Shown piece by piece: positions 1 through 8,354 of a stretch of DNA of 42,713 nucleotides (its first letter is position 1; every line of letters begins with the position of its first letter). The notes beneath the pieces are model-generated. The model did not search any database and was not told where the DNA came from. It saw only the letters and a list, made by a program, of their open reading frames with translations. Position numbers and translations under genes: made by a program. The stretch is from an uncultured beta proteobacterium (GTDB taxonomy: Bacteria > Pseudomonadota > Gammaproteobacteria > Burkholderiales > Burkholderiaceae_C), in NCBI GenBank assembly GCA_903930255.1, contig CAIYYA010000202.1, positions 1 through 42,713 of the forward strand. The letters are read 5' to 3'.

Positions 1-1442
1 AGGCCCGCCTGACCGCCGTGGGCGACGATGACCAGTCGATTTACGGCTGGCGCGGGGCCACACTGGACAACCTGAGAAAGCTGCCGGTGGATTTTGCGGG
101 CTTGAAAGTCATCAAACTGGAGCAAAACTACCGCTCCACCAGCGCTATCCTGCAGGCAGCCAACAACGTGATCGGCCTCAACCCCAAGCTGTTTGCCAAA
201 AAACTGTGGAGTGATTTGGGCGAGGGCGAGCCGGTACGGGTGACGGATGCCGATACCGAAGAACACGAAGCCGAGCGGGCCGTGGCGCGGATCCAGAGCC
301 TGCGTGTCAGCGGCCTGAACCAGCCGGGGCCGCAGTTCAAGGAATTTGCCCACTTTGCCGTGCTGTACCGTGCCAACCACCAGGCCAAACCCTTCGAAAA
401 AGCCCTGCGCAAGGCGCAAATCCCTTACAAAGTATCGGGTGGCACGAGCTTTTTTGATCGCTCCGAGGTGAAAGACCTGTGCGCCTGGTTTCGCTTGTGG
501 ATCAACAACAACGACGACCCTGCGTTTTTGCGTGCGGTAACCACGCCCAAGCGAGGCATTGGCCACCAGACCCTGGCCCAGTTAGGCGACTTTGCCGGCA
601 AATACCGGGTCAGCATGTTTGAGGCGCTGTTTTCCAGCAGCCTGGGCGCGGTGATCTCGGGCAAGGCATTGGGCAGCCTGCATGAATTTGGCCGCGAGGT
701 GAATGATCTCGAATTTCGTGCCCGCCATACCCTGGGCGCAGAGGCCGCCAAAACCTTTCTGCTGGACTGGCTGAAGGACATTGGCTATGAAAAATTTCTC
801 TACGACGGCGAAGACAGCGAACAGGTCGCTGCAGCCCGCTGGAGCAATGTGATCGATTTTTGCGAATGGATGAGCGGTCGTTGTGGCGGGCAGATTGAAG
901 ATGCCTCCGGTGTGAATGCGGTAGGCGAAGTCAAATCGCTGCTCGAAGTAGCGCAAACTGTGTCGCTGCTCTCAACCATCAGCACGCAGGAAAAAGACCA
1001 AGACGTGGTGACGCTTTCAACCCTGCACGCATCCAAGGGGCTGGAATGGCCGCATGTGCTGCTGGTGGGGGTGACCGAGGGCATGCTGCCTTTCAAGTTA
1101 CGCGACAACCCCGACAACGAACTTGCCGGTCAAGCCTCCAGTGCGCAACGTGCCTTGGCTCAGGAAGCCGCCAGCGATATCCTGACCCTGCACCTGCAAG
1201 AAGAGCGGCGCCTGATGTACGTGGGCATTACCCGCGCGCAGCGCAGTCTGGCGGTGAGCTGGACACGCAAACGTAAAAAAGGCCGCGAAATGGTGGCAGC
1301 CCAGCCGAGCCGCTTTATCGAAGAAATGGGCTTGGACAAAACCACGACCAAGGAAGACCCAAGAGAGAAACTCAAAGCCCTGCGTGCCGAGTTTGCCCAA
1401 AGAGCGCAAGACAGCGCAGCCGCCAAGGCGCTGGCGCGCTAA
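1..1442 (+). CDS. rep: ATP-dependent DNA helicase Rep, 3' part (5' end outside window)
   Basis: This is the C-terminal ~480 residues of a superfamily 1A 3'-5' DNA helicase; the N-terminus with Walker A lies left of the window. The first full codon is at position 3, and the visible protein opens in helicase motif II (VGDDDQSIYGWRGA). The triple Asp and the YGWRGA run resemble Rep more than UvrD. Later motifs are the NYRS run (motif IV region), LSTLHASKGLEWPHV (motif V) and EERRLMYVGITRA (motif VI, with the arginine finger). Rep clears proteins ahead of replication forks. The gene ends 18 nt from the convergent sugar-isomerase-like gene, so it is unlikely to share an operon with anything in the window. 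PcrA/UvrD is the alternative name. Confidence 0.9.
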   Translation, partial: ARLTAVGDDDQSIYGWRGATLDNLRKLPVDFAGLKVIKLEQNYRSTSAILQAANNVIGLNPKLFAKKLWSDLGEGEPVRVTDADTEEHEAERAVARIQSLRVSGLNQPGPQFKEFAHFAVLYRANHQAKPFEKALRKAQIPYKVSGGTSFFDRSEVKDLCAWFRLWINNNDDPAFLRAVTTPKRGIGHQTLAQLGDFAGKYRVSMFEALFSSSLGAVISGKALGSLHEFGREVNDLEFRARHTLGAEAAKTFLLDWLKDIGYEKFLYDGEDSEQVAAARWSNVIDFCEWMSGRCGGQIEDASGVNAVGEVKSLLEVAQTVSLLSTISTQEKDQDVVTLSTLHASKGLEWPHVLLVGVTEGMLPFKLRDNPDNELAGQASSAQRALAQEAASDILTLHLQEERRLMYVGITRAQRSLAVSWTRKRKKGREMVAAQPSRFIEEMGLDKTTTKEDPREKLKALRAEFAQRAQDSAAAKALAR

Positions 1443-1460
1443 ACCAATGTGCGCCAATGG

Positions 1461-3110
1461 CTACAGAATTTGGTAAGCCTCTCCAGCCACCAACACTTTG
1501 ATATTTTGCTGCAAGGCTTGTGCCACAAAAGCACGCAACACATCCTGCAACTGCTCCTCATCCACATACGCCACTGTAATGTGGTTGCTCTGGTGCCCGG
1601 CCATCAGGTCGTCGCGGCCGACGCCATCCAGGGTGCAATTCAGTAGCGGCCACTCATAGGTGGTGGCTCGGCGACGGCGCTCAAATTCGGCTGGGGGCAA
1701 CTCCACCGCATGGCCAGTGCCGATGTGCAAAAACACCTGCGTCTCTTCGTAATGCGCACGCGCCCACAGCAACCTCCCGGCCTTGCCCTGACCGTGAATC
1801 GACGAGCCCCCTTTGGGAAAATACATGGCAGGTTGACGGTAGCCGGAGGCTCCGGCAATGCCACCCTTGATGTGCTCAAACGGCACCGAGCCAGAAATCT
1901 CAAAGTCCCAGTAAAACGTGCCTTCAAACTCACTGCCCCAGCGAATGTCATGCAAGGTTGTTTCAGCGGGCAATCCAAGTGAATCCAGCAAGCGCCAGAG
2001 CATGGTTTGCGGGATGGCCGTGCCCATATCCACCTCGTTGATGCAGGGGATGGCCTTGCCAGCGCGGATGATCTGGCCAGCCTCATTCGGTATCGGAAAG
2101 CGCTCGCTGGAGCCAATCGCTCCTTCTGCAAAATCCGAGGCTGCACAGGATTGCGCCAGACCCTGCTGGTATTGCACACCCACAGCCGTCAGGCCAAAAC
2201 GCTGGGTAAAGCGAGCCATCGCGATCATCATGGCGCACTGCTCCAGCACCTGGTCACGGGTCAACTCGGTGGCCGGGTCAGTGCCAAACTGAAACAACAT
2301 GCCTCGGGCTTCGTACCAGCCCAGACATTCTTCACGCAAAGGCTGCGGCACTTTGGCCATCTCGACCAGCAAGGCCGACTGCGACAGGCTTTCCAGCGGC
2401 ATGCCGATGTTCACCAGCGCTTTTTGAGGAAAAACGCCGTTGATCATGCCCATGCAAAAGCTGTCAAACAAACCGATGATTTCTTTGTGCTGGAGCACGT
2501 ATTCGCCGACCTTTTGACCGATGGCCCAGGCTGGTGTGGCTGATGCGGGGTGAGTTGCATCGACCGGGTGCAAATACGAGGTGTCATGGCTGATCTGACC
2601 GGTTGTCAGCCAGGCATTCAGCCCATCAAAGAAAAATTCATCATCAAATTCAGCAGACCACAAACGCGAATACGCTTTACCCAAACCCGTCAGGGTGCCC
2701 GCCATACACAACATGCCCACCAACCCTGGCCAGGTGCCGTCAAAATTGGCCAGCAGCAGCACCGGGCCACGGTGTTTGGCCAAACTGGGTGCCAGATGGT
2801 GAGAATATTGCCAAGCGGTCAGCAGCACAATCACCGGCGCATCCGGATCAATGCGGGCAAACAGATCACTACCTTCACGCTGGCTGCTGATAAACCCATG
2901 CTGCTTGTCGTTCTTAAAGCCGTGCGCACGTTTGAGTGTGAAGCCAAAACGGCTGGCCAAGGCTTGCTCCAGCCTGATTTCAAATTTGCTTTGCACCGGC
3001 CAGCATTCCACGTTGGCAGATTCACGCAAGTCAGCATTGGTGACCATCAGCACTTCTTTGTCGATGGTCGAAATCAGCGGACGCGATGGGGGCAGGTTCA
3101 GAGTCAGCAT
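1461..3110 (-). CDS. L-fucose/L-arabinose isomerase-fold protein
   Basis: A 549-residue cytosolic protein that I place, by overall pattern, in the fucose/arabinose isomerase superfamily. An N-terminal Rossmann-like half carries VIVLLTAWQYSHH and GPVLLLANFDGTWPG segments. The C-terminal half carries INEVDMGTAIPQTML, the position where FucI/AraA have the metal-binding Glu/Asp, and a late HIGTGHAVELPP segment. Such enzymes interconvert aldoses and ketoses with Mn2+, but the substrate cannot be read here and some members are not isomerases. The ATG at 3110 has a good ribosome site (AAGGA, 6 nt away). It lies 83 nt downstream of hoxJ on the same strand, so it may be read through from the hydrogenase operon, though its function fits the carbohydrate locus more than 20 kb away. 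No signal peptide is seen. Confidence 0.6.
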   Translation of the reverse strand: MLTLNLPPSRPLISTIDKEVLMVTNADLRESANVECWPVQSKFEIRLEQALASRFGFTLKRAHGFKNDKQHGFISSQREGSDLFARIDPDAPVIVLLTAWQYSHHLAPSLAKHRGPVLLLANFDGTWPGLVGMLCMAGTLTGLGKAYSRLWSAEFDDEFFFDGLNAWLTTGQISHDTSYLHPVDATHPASATPAWAIGQKVGEYVLQHKEIIGLFDSFCMGMINGVFPQKALVNIGMPLESLSQSALLVEMAKVPQPLREECLGWYEARGMLFQFGTDPATELTRDQVLEQCAMMIAMARFTQRFGLTAVGVQYQQGLAQSCAASDFAEGAIGSSERFPIPNEAGQIIRAGKAIPCINEVDMGTAIPQTMLWRLLDSLGLPAETTLHDIRWGSEFEGTFYWDFEISGSVPFEHIKGGIAGASGYRQPAMYFPKGGSSIHGQGKAGRLLWARAHYEETQVFLHIGTGHAVELPPAEFERRRRATTYEWPLLNCTLDGVGRDDLMAGHQSNHITVAYVDEEQLQDVLRAFVAQALQQNIKVLVAGEAYQIL

Positions 3111-3193
3111 GGGGTGTCCTTGTGGCTTGGTATCAAAAATAAGTCTAGCAGCATGTCAACTTTATCAATGCAAAATTTGCAGCTTTGGATTGG

Positions 3194-4534
3194 CTATGCA
3201 ATGGGTAATGTCAGTGTAAAAACAGCGCCTCCTTGGGGCAAATTGGCACCGCTCAAATAGCCGCCGTGCTGCTCCACCAATCCATAACTGATCGACAGGC
3301 CCAAGCCAGTGCCTTTGCCGACGCTTTTGGTGGTAAAAAACGGATCGAAGATGCGCGACAAATGCTCCGGTGCAATTCCTGTACCGTTGTCGGCAAAACA
3401 CACCTCAACCTGGCCTTGCTGCTGTTTCAGAGTGATGTGCAGCTGTGGCGCAGTCGCAGCGTTGGTATTGGCTGCGTCGGAGGCGTTTTGGATCAGGTTC
3501 ATCATCACTTGCAACAACTGCCCGGCGTTACCGTTGACATGGCAATCAGCACCATGCTTCCAGTAAATCTCAAAATGCGGCGCTGTTCCTTTCTGCACCC
3601 AGTGAATGGCACGCTCGACCACCGAGTTGAGCTCAACGCGCGTGAGTTCACCCTGGCTAGCCGTTGAAAAGCGTTTCAGGCCATTGACGATATCGGTGGT
3701 GCGCTGGGCGCCTTCTAGGGTGCCTTCCATCAGGGAGGGTAGGTCGCTGACAAGCGGGTCAATGCGTAACTGTTGGCGCAGCAGCTGCACCGACTCAGGC
3801 AAGTCCAATTGGTGCACAGCCTCCAGGTAGCGGCTCAGGCGTGAGCTATAGCGTTGCAACACATGCACATTGCCCAACACAAAACTGATGGGGTTGTTGA
3901 GCTCGTGAGCCACACCAGCCACCAGGCGGCCCAAAGAGGCCATTTTTTCAGAGTGCAGCAATTGTTGCTGCGCCAGTTTCAAGGCATCATGGGCTTCACG
4001 CAATTGGTGGTAGGCACGCTTGAGCTCTCCCAGCGGGCGACCCACCAGCACCCGCCCCACCTGGCGCCCGACGCTGTTGTGACGCGGCGTGCAACTCATA
4101 TCCACCGGCACACTTTGCCCCTGGGCATCGCGCAAGTGCAATTCAACTACGGCCACTTCATGCGAGGCAGCGTGATACATCGCCAATTGCCAGCGCTGCA
4201 CACTTTGGGCATCGGCCAACAGATCGAGCACCGCTGTCCCGCGCAAATCTTGCTCATCACGGCCGACCAGTGCGCACAGCGCGCTATTGGTTTCTTCTAT
4301 CAGACCGTCCTGGTTGCAGGCAATCAGCACGTCGCTCATGGCCGACAGCAGGCTGAAGATAAATTTTTGTGATTGCTCCAGCTGCGCGTTTTTTTCTTCC
4401 AGCTCAACCTCGTCGGTGAGCAGCTTGGAATAGACCTCTTCCATCTTGTGGATCACGTCCAGCCAGGTGTCATCGCCCACGCCTTCCATATCGTCGGGCA
4501 GCAAATACAACTCTGTCAGAGGGCGGTTCGACAT
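3194..4534 (-). CDS. hoxJ: Hydrogenase-regulatory histidine kinase HoxJ/HupT
   Basis: A soluble 446-residue sensor kinase with no membrane segment. A short N-terminal coiled coil (about 25-60) is followed by a PAS domain (about 60-165), a second coiled-coil linker, a HisKA domain with phospho-acceptor His210 in AHELNNP, and a HATPase domain with the N box (NLIQNASDA), G1 (DNGTGI) and G2 ([13 protein letters not shown]). The [17 protein letters not shown] run is characteristic of HupT/HoxJ. In known systems the PAS region contacts the H2-sensing hydrogenase HoxBC, and H2 changes phosphorylation of HoxA. It starts 3 nt after the hoxC stop, so the two are translationally linked, and it is the last gene of the hydrogenase run. 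Confidence 0.93.
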   Translation of the reverse strand: MSNRPLTELYLLPDDMEGVGDDTWLDVIHKMEEVYSKLLTDEVELEEKNAQLEQSQKFIFSLLSAMSDVLIACNQDGLIEETNSALCALVGRDEQDLRGTAVLDLLADAQSVQRWQLAMYHAASHEVAVVELHLRDAQGQSVPVDMSCTPRHNSVGRQVGRVLVGRPLGELKRAYHQLREAHDALKLAQQQLLHSEKMASLGRLVAGVAHELNNPISFVLGNVHVLQRYSSRLSRYLEAVHQLDLPESVQLLRQQLRIDPLVSDLPSLMEGTLEGAQRTTDIVNGLKRFSTASQGELTRVELNSVVERAIHWVQKGTAPHFEIYWKHGADCHVNGNAGQLLQVMMNLIQNASDAANTNAATAPQLHITLKQQQGQVEVCFADNGTGIAPEHLSRIFDPFFTTKSVGKGTGLGLSISYGLVEQHGGYLSGANLPQGGAVFTLTLPIA

Positions 4535-4537
4535 GGC

Positions 4538-6034
4538 TTAATGCACCGTGCAGACCATACAGGGGTCGAAGGAACGCACAATATGTTGCACCGCAACGCT
4601 GGTCTCTTTGACAGCGTCGTTATTTGCAACATCCATGGGCGCTCCGACCAAGGCGCTCTCCAATGCGCCAGGTGTGCCTGCCGCATCGCGCGGTGAAAAA
4701 TTCCAACTGGTGGGGGCCACAATCTGGTAATGGCAGAGACGGCCTTTTTCGATACGAAGCCAATGTCCCAAGGCACCCCGTGCCGCTTCGGTAAGGCCCA
4801 TGCCTTGCGCCCGTTCGGGCAGCACATGCGGGTGAAAAAAGGGCGCGTGCGGCTGCAAGGCTGCCAGCCATTGCTCCATCAAGGGCACGATGCGTGCCAG
4901 CTCCAGCAACCTGGCCAGCACACGGGTTGACACGCAGCCACCCTGTGCCAAAACGGCGTCCCGAATGAGTGGCTGTGCATCGACCAACTGGCGGGCGATG
5001 GCGCCGGTTTCGAGCACACGGCCCGCCAGACGCGGTGCCTTGTTCCAGCTGTAGGCACCCGGTTTTTCGGCCAGCGGGTGCGTGCTTCCGACCATGGGGT
5101 GCAAGGGTGCGCCGCTGGCGTCCTGTGCGTACCAGGCGTGGCACGGATCCTCGGTAATTTGACGGGTATCGAGCGCCAAGCATTGCTGTAAATGGGCATC
5201 CCATACGCCGCGTGCCAGGGCGTGACCCCCTTCAAATCGTTCATACGCACCGTAACTCAGGTAGCGTCCTGGCCCCGACCCCAGGCTGGCCAAATTGGTT
5301 TCATCGGCAATGTCAAGAAACAGTGCCATGTCACTGCCCGCAGCACGTGTGCGCCAGCTTTGCAGGGCCGTCAGACTGTCCAGAGCGGTGACTTCTTCGA
5401 GCGCCGTCCCAAACAAGGTTTGTTCCAGAAAGGCGCGCATTTCGTGCACTTTTGCCAGCAGGCGCACGCGTTCGGTGGCTTCAATGGCGCGCGCATTCCC
5501 CCCCGGCAGAATGCTGCCGGTGTGCGGCCATTTGCCGCCCAGTGTGCCGATCAGCGCAAACCAGCGCGCGCGCGCACCCAGCGCCTGGCGGCTGTGCAAG
5601 CCCCCACCAGAAGGACTGCCTGCCAGTGCGGCAAAACGCTGCTGGGCTGCTGCATACCAGGTACGCCCGGCATACACCTCACGGGTGAAGTCGGGCATAA
5701 AAAATAGATAAAAATGCGTCAGGTGGTCAGCCAGGTTTTCGCAGGCCAGCATCAGGTTGGCGGCATGCACGCCATTGGGCGGCCTCTCTACACCACAGGC
5801 ATCGGCCAGCGCCCGGGCTGCTGCCATCGACTGCGAAACCGAGCAAATGCCGCAAATGCGGGGCACGATGGTGAGCGCATCCATTGGGTTGCGGCCGTTG
5901 AGCATCAGCTCAAAGCCGCGAAACATCGGGGCTTTGACCTGAGCCTGCGTGACCCGTCCGTCAGCCACCTCAAGCTGAACTTCGAGGTCACCCTCGACAC
6001 GATTAAAGGGGCCAAGAATCAGACGGCGCGTCAT
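4538..6034 (-). CDS. hoxC: Regulatory (H2-sensing) [NiFe] hydrogenase large subunit HoxC/HupV
   Basis: A 498-residue large subunit holding the Ni-Fe site. The metal ligands are Cys61/Cys64 (RICGIC) and Cys492/Cys495 (DPCMVC). The protein ends exactly at His498 (CTVH then stop), so it lacks the C-terminal tail that the maturation protease removes from catalytic enzymes; this is a hallmark of HoxC/HupV sensors. Ile63 and Phe111 sit 48 residues apart at the positions of the two bulky gas-channel residues (Ile62/Phe110 in Ralstonia HoxC) that keep O2 out. It forms a cytoplasmic dimer with HoxB and signals to HoxJ. The gene starts 17 nt after the hoxB stop and ends 3 nt before hoxJ. Confidence 0.95.
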   Translation of the reverse strand: MTRRLILGPFNRVEGDLEVQLEVADGRVTQAQVKAPMFRGFELMLNGRNPMDALTIVPRICGICSVSQSMAAARALADACGVERPPNGVHAANLMLACENLADHLTHFYLFFMPDFTREVYAGRTWYAAAQQRFAALAGSPSGGGLHSRQALGARARWFALIGTLGGKWPHTGSILPGGNARAIEATERVRLLAKVHEMRAFLEQTLFGTALEEVTALDSLTALQSWRTRAAGSDMALFLDIADETNLASLGSGPGRYLSYGAYERFEGGHALARGVWDAHLQQCLALDTRQITEDPCHAWYAQDASGAPLHPMVGSTHPLAEKPGAYSWNKAPRLAGRVLETGAIARQLVDAQPLIRDAVLAQGGCVSTRVLARLLELARIVPLMEQWLAALQPHAPFFHPHVLPERAQGMGLTEAARGALGHWLRIEKGRLCHYQIVAPTSWNFSPRDAAGTPGALESALVGAPMDVANNDAVKETSVAVQHIVRSFDPCMVCTVH

Positions 6035-6051
6035 AGGGATGTCATCAGGAT

Positions 6052-7053
6052 TTACCTCGTCCGGGTGTTGCGCGATGCCGGTGGCAGCACCACATGGTCG
6101 CTGCGCGAATTCACTTTAACGCGCTTGGGCGTGGCGCTTTTGGACAACGATGCCAGCGCCACAAACCAGGCCTTGGGCATATCGGTTGGCAGACCGATTG
6201 GAATGCCGGCCAATTTGGGGGTGCAGTCAAACGCATGACCCGGGCTTTGAAAACCCGGCGCGGTGCAATTGATGCAGGCGAAGCCGCCGCGCAGACACGA
6301 ACCCTGACTGTTCCACAGCCGGGTGTTGCAGTCAGCGTGTGCCTGGGTCCCTTTGCAGCCCATGTTTTCCATCAGACAACCCAAATCGGTGGGCTGGGCA
6401 GCGCTGGCCTTGTACTCGTAATACTCGTTGCGCGGGCAGCCGTGGTGAACCAGTTGGTCGGTGTAAAAGCGCGGCCGCCCCAGCGGGTCTAAGTCGTCTG
6501 CGCTGAACTGCCCGGCCGCCAACAGCATCAGCGTATCAAGTACCCAGCCTGGGTGGGTCGGGCAGCCGGCGATGTTGATCACTGGCAATCCGCCGCTTGT
6601 CAGGAAATCGCGACCCAACAGGCCACCGATTTGCTCGTCTTCATAGTGCAGACCGCAGGCATCGGTGGGGTTGCTGCCGCTGGCGCTGATGCCGCCCCAG
6701 GCCGCACAACTGCCTACCGCCAGCACGTGGGTCGCTACGGCGCAGAGTTTTTCTATCCACCGCATCATCGGTGTGTGGGTGCCGGCCAGCATATGAAAGC
6801 GGCCGCTGTGGTTGGGGCCGCGCAGCACTGCACCTTCCAGGCACAGCGCATCCAGGCGCGTGCGCCCACTGAGGCAATCTTGCAGCAGCTCTAGCAAGCC
6901 CTGCTCGCCCTCCAGCGACAGGGCAGGATGCCACAGCAGATGGATGCCGCTGCTTTTAAGCAACGCCGGAAAGTCAGCCGTATCGGCGCACAACAGCGAC
7001 ATGCTGCAGCCGCCGCAACCACCCGACTGAAGCCATAACAAGTTGAAGCTCAT
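6052..7053 (-). CDS. hoxB: Regulatory [NiFe] hydrogenase small subunit HoxB/HupU
   Basis: A 333-residue iron-sulfur small subunit of the H2 sensor. It begins directly with the mature domain (MSFNLLWLQSGGCGGCS) and has no Tat signal, as expected for cytoplasmic HoxB/HupU. Cluster ligands include Cys in GGCGGC, GSCAAWGG and AGCPTHPG, and the distal-cluster cysteines in the MGCKGT...CINC region. I chose the ATG at 7053 over the upstream TTG at 7059 because an AAAGGG ribosome site lies 7 nt before it. Gly replaces both supernumerary proximal-cluster cysteines, so a standard [4Fe-4S] proximal cluster is expected. It lies 12 nt after hoxV and 17 nt before hoxC. The C-terminal ~30 residues are Ser/Arg/Lys-rich; in related proteins this region aids assembly with HoxJ (inference). 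Confidence 0.94.
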   Translation of the reverse strand: MSFNLLWLQSGGCGGCSMSLLCADTADFPALLKSSGIHLLWHPALSLEGEQGLLELLQDCLSGRTRLDALCLEGAVLRGPNHSGRFHMLAGTHTPMMRWIEKLCAVATHVLAVGSCAAWGGISASGSNPTDACGLHYEDEQIGGLLGRDFLTSGGLPVINIAGCPTHPGWVLDTLMLLAAGQFSADDLDPLGRPRFYTDQLVHHGCPRNEYYEYKASAAQPTDLGCLMENMGCKGTQAHADCNTRLWNSQGSCLRGGFACINCTAPGFQSPGHAFDCTPKLAGIPIGLPTDMPKAWFVALASLSKSATPKRVKVNSRSDHVVLPPASRNTRTR

Positions 7054-7065
7054 CAGCAAGCCCTT

Positions 7066-8238
7066 TCAGAGAGTGACTGTAGCGCCAAAAACGCGACAAC
7101 TCACGCAAGGGTCAAAGGCGGCCGCCAGCAGCGCTGCCGGCAGCAAGTCAGTGGGCGCCATGGCCGCAACGGCCTGAGCTAGCGCGCCCTCGGGGTGAAA
7201 GTTCCACTCGGTCGGTGCCAGCACGCGGTAATCGAGCACGGCACCTTGTGCATCCACTTGCACCCAATGCAGCAGAAGTCCGCGCGCCATTTCGCACCAG
7301 CCCAGCGCCTGGCCTTGAGCCAGCCGCAGCGCACCACTAGACAGCATTGTCTTGGCGCTGTCTTCGGGGTTGGCTGCGGCCAGTGTGAGCAGCTCTAGCC
7401 AGCGCGCGCTCATGCGCCACCAGGCATTTTGTGGCACGATTTCATCGTGTTGTGACTGGCGCAAGCGCGTCCAGGGGCCGTTTTCAGCGCACTGCCCGTG
7501 CCAGGTAGGGGCTTGCATGAAGTTGGGCACCTGTTGCATGGATTGCGCCAGTGCGGTCAACTGGCAATTTTGCCGGTCAGGTTCTGGATGCAGCAGTTGC
7601 AGGCATCTTGCCGGGATTTGCAGACGACTGGCAAAAGGGTGCCAAAGACTCAAGAAACGGGCCGGGGGCAAGTGTTCGGCGTGTATCTGACACCAGATGA
7701 ACAAAGCTTCTGGTGACTTGTTTTCTTCTAACCAGTGCTTGATTGACTGCCCCAGAATGTGCTCTTCCAGCCAAACGCGCAATTGCTTCAACTGCTCCCA
7801 CGCTGCAACTTCATCGGTAACTGCGAGCGCGCCTGCCAGGGATAGCGGGCAGCCGCGCAGCCATTGCAGATCGGGTGCAGTGGCGGCAGATTCGGGCAGG
7901 CGTTGCGGCCAGTCCAGAGCCAAACTGCGCAGGTGATCGCGTGCTGTTTCAAGCCACAAAGTCACAGGAGGGTTGGCTGAATTCAAGTCTTGTGGCTGGC
8001 CAAGCGCGGCCGTTAATGCCAAATGAGCCGTGCGCTGGTGTGCATGGGAACACAAGCTAAAGAGGCTACCCAGCATGCGTACCACTGCAGCGCCGCGTTG
8101 CCCCCGCAACAATTGCCGCAGACGCCCATCGCTGAGCACGGGGCGTTGCCCGGTCACGCCGGGCTGGGCACCAGGGTGCAACTGGTACTGGCCGACAAGG
8201 GCTGCCCAATCGGGCGTGGTGGGGAATGCTAGCGCCAT
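7066..8238 (-). CDS. hoxV: Hydrogenase large-subunit-like maturation scaffold HoxV/HupK
   Basis: A 390-residue degenerate relative of hydrogenase large subunits. The C-terminal signature survives as AAFDPCVSC, followed by a short RVFGATVTL tail, and the TEWNFHPEGALA segment matches the TxWNxxPR region of real large subunits. The N-terminal CxxC is reduced to one Cys (LFSLCSHAH). This combination fits HupK/HoxV, proposed scaffolds for building Fe(CN)2CO during maturation, described mainly for uptake hydrogenases made in air. It is separated from hoxA upstream by 116 nt holding a long inverted repeat, and runs into hoxB with a 12-nt gap. No strong ribosome site precedes the ATG at 8238. It should not bind Ni-Fe stably because two ligands are missing (inference). 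Confidence 0.82.
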   Translation of the reverse strand: MALAFPTTPDWAALVGQYQLHPGAQPGVTGQRPVLSDGRLRQLLRGQRGAAVVRMLGSLFSLCSHAHQRTAHLALTAALGQPQDLNSANPPVTLWLETARDHLRSLALDWPQRLPESAATAPDLQWLRGCPLSLAGALAVTDEVAAWEQLKQLRVWLEEHILGQSIKHWLEENKSPEALFIWCQIHAEHLPPARFLSLWHPFASRLQIPARCLQLLHPEPDRQNCQLTALAQSMQQVPNFMQAPTWHGQCAENGPWTRLRQSQHDEIVPQNAWWRMSARWLELLTLAAANPEDSAKTMLSSGALRLAQGQALGWCEMARGLLLHWVQVDAQGAVLDYRVLAPTEWNFHPEGALAQAVAAMAPTDLLPAALLAAAFDPCVSCRVFGATVTL

Positions 8239-8257
8239 CGTCCGATATTACTTTAGC

Positions 8258-8352
8258 GCTGACGCAAAACTGTCCCAGCTAGGCGTTCCGACGCAGGCAG
8301 TACAGACGTACGGCCAGTCAGAATAACGACGCTGGGGCGGTTTTGCATCAGC
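8258..8352. repeat. 95-bp inverted-repeat element between hoxA and hoxV
   Basis: Two 22-nt arms (8258-8279 and 8331-8352) are inverted copies with three mismatches and enclose 51 nt. It fills most of the only gap above 100 nt within the hydrogenase run. No U-tract follows on the transcribed strand, so it is not a classical intrinsic terminator. It could be a small MITE-like remnant, or an RNA hairpin that processes or attenuates the message between hoxA and hoxVBCJ. No target-site duplication was evident. Confidence 0.7.
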
Positions 8353-8354
8353 TC

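Noticed and set aside
3169..3181. Palindrome TGCAAAATTTGCA between hoxJ and the isomerase-like gene
   Set aside because: Short and AT-rich, with no promoter element next to it; likely chance or a weak site.
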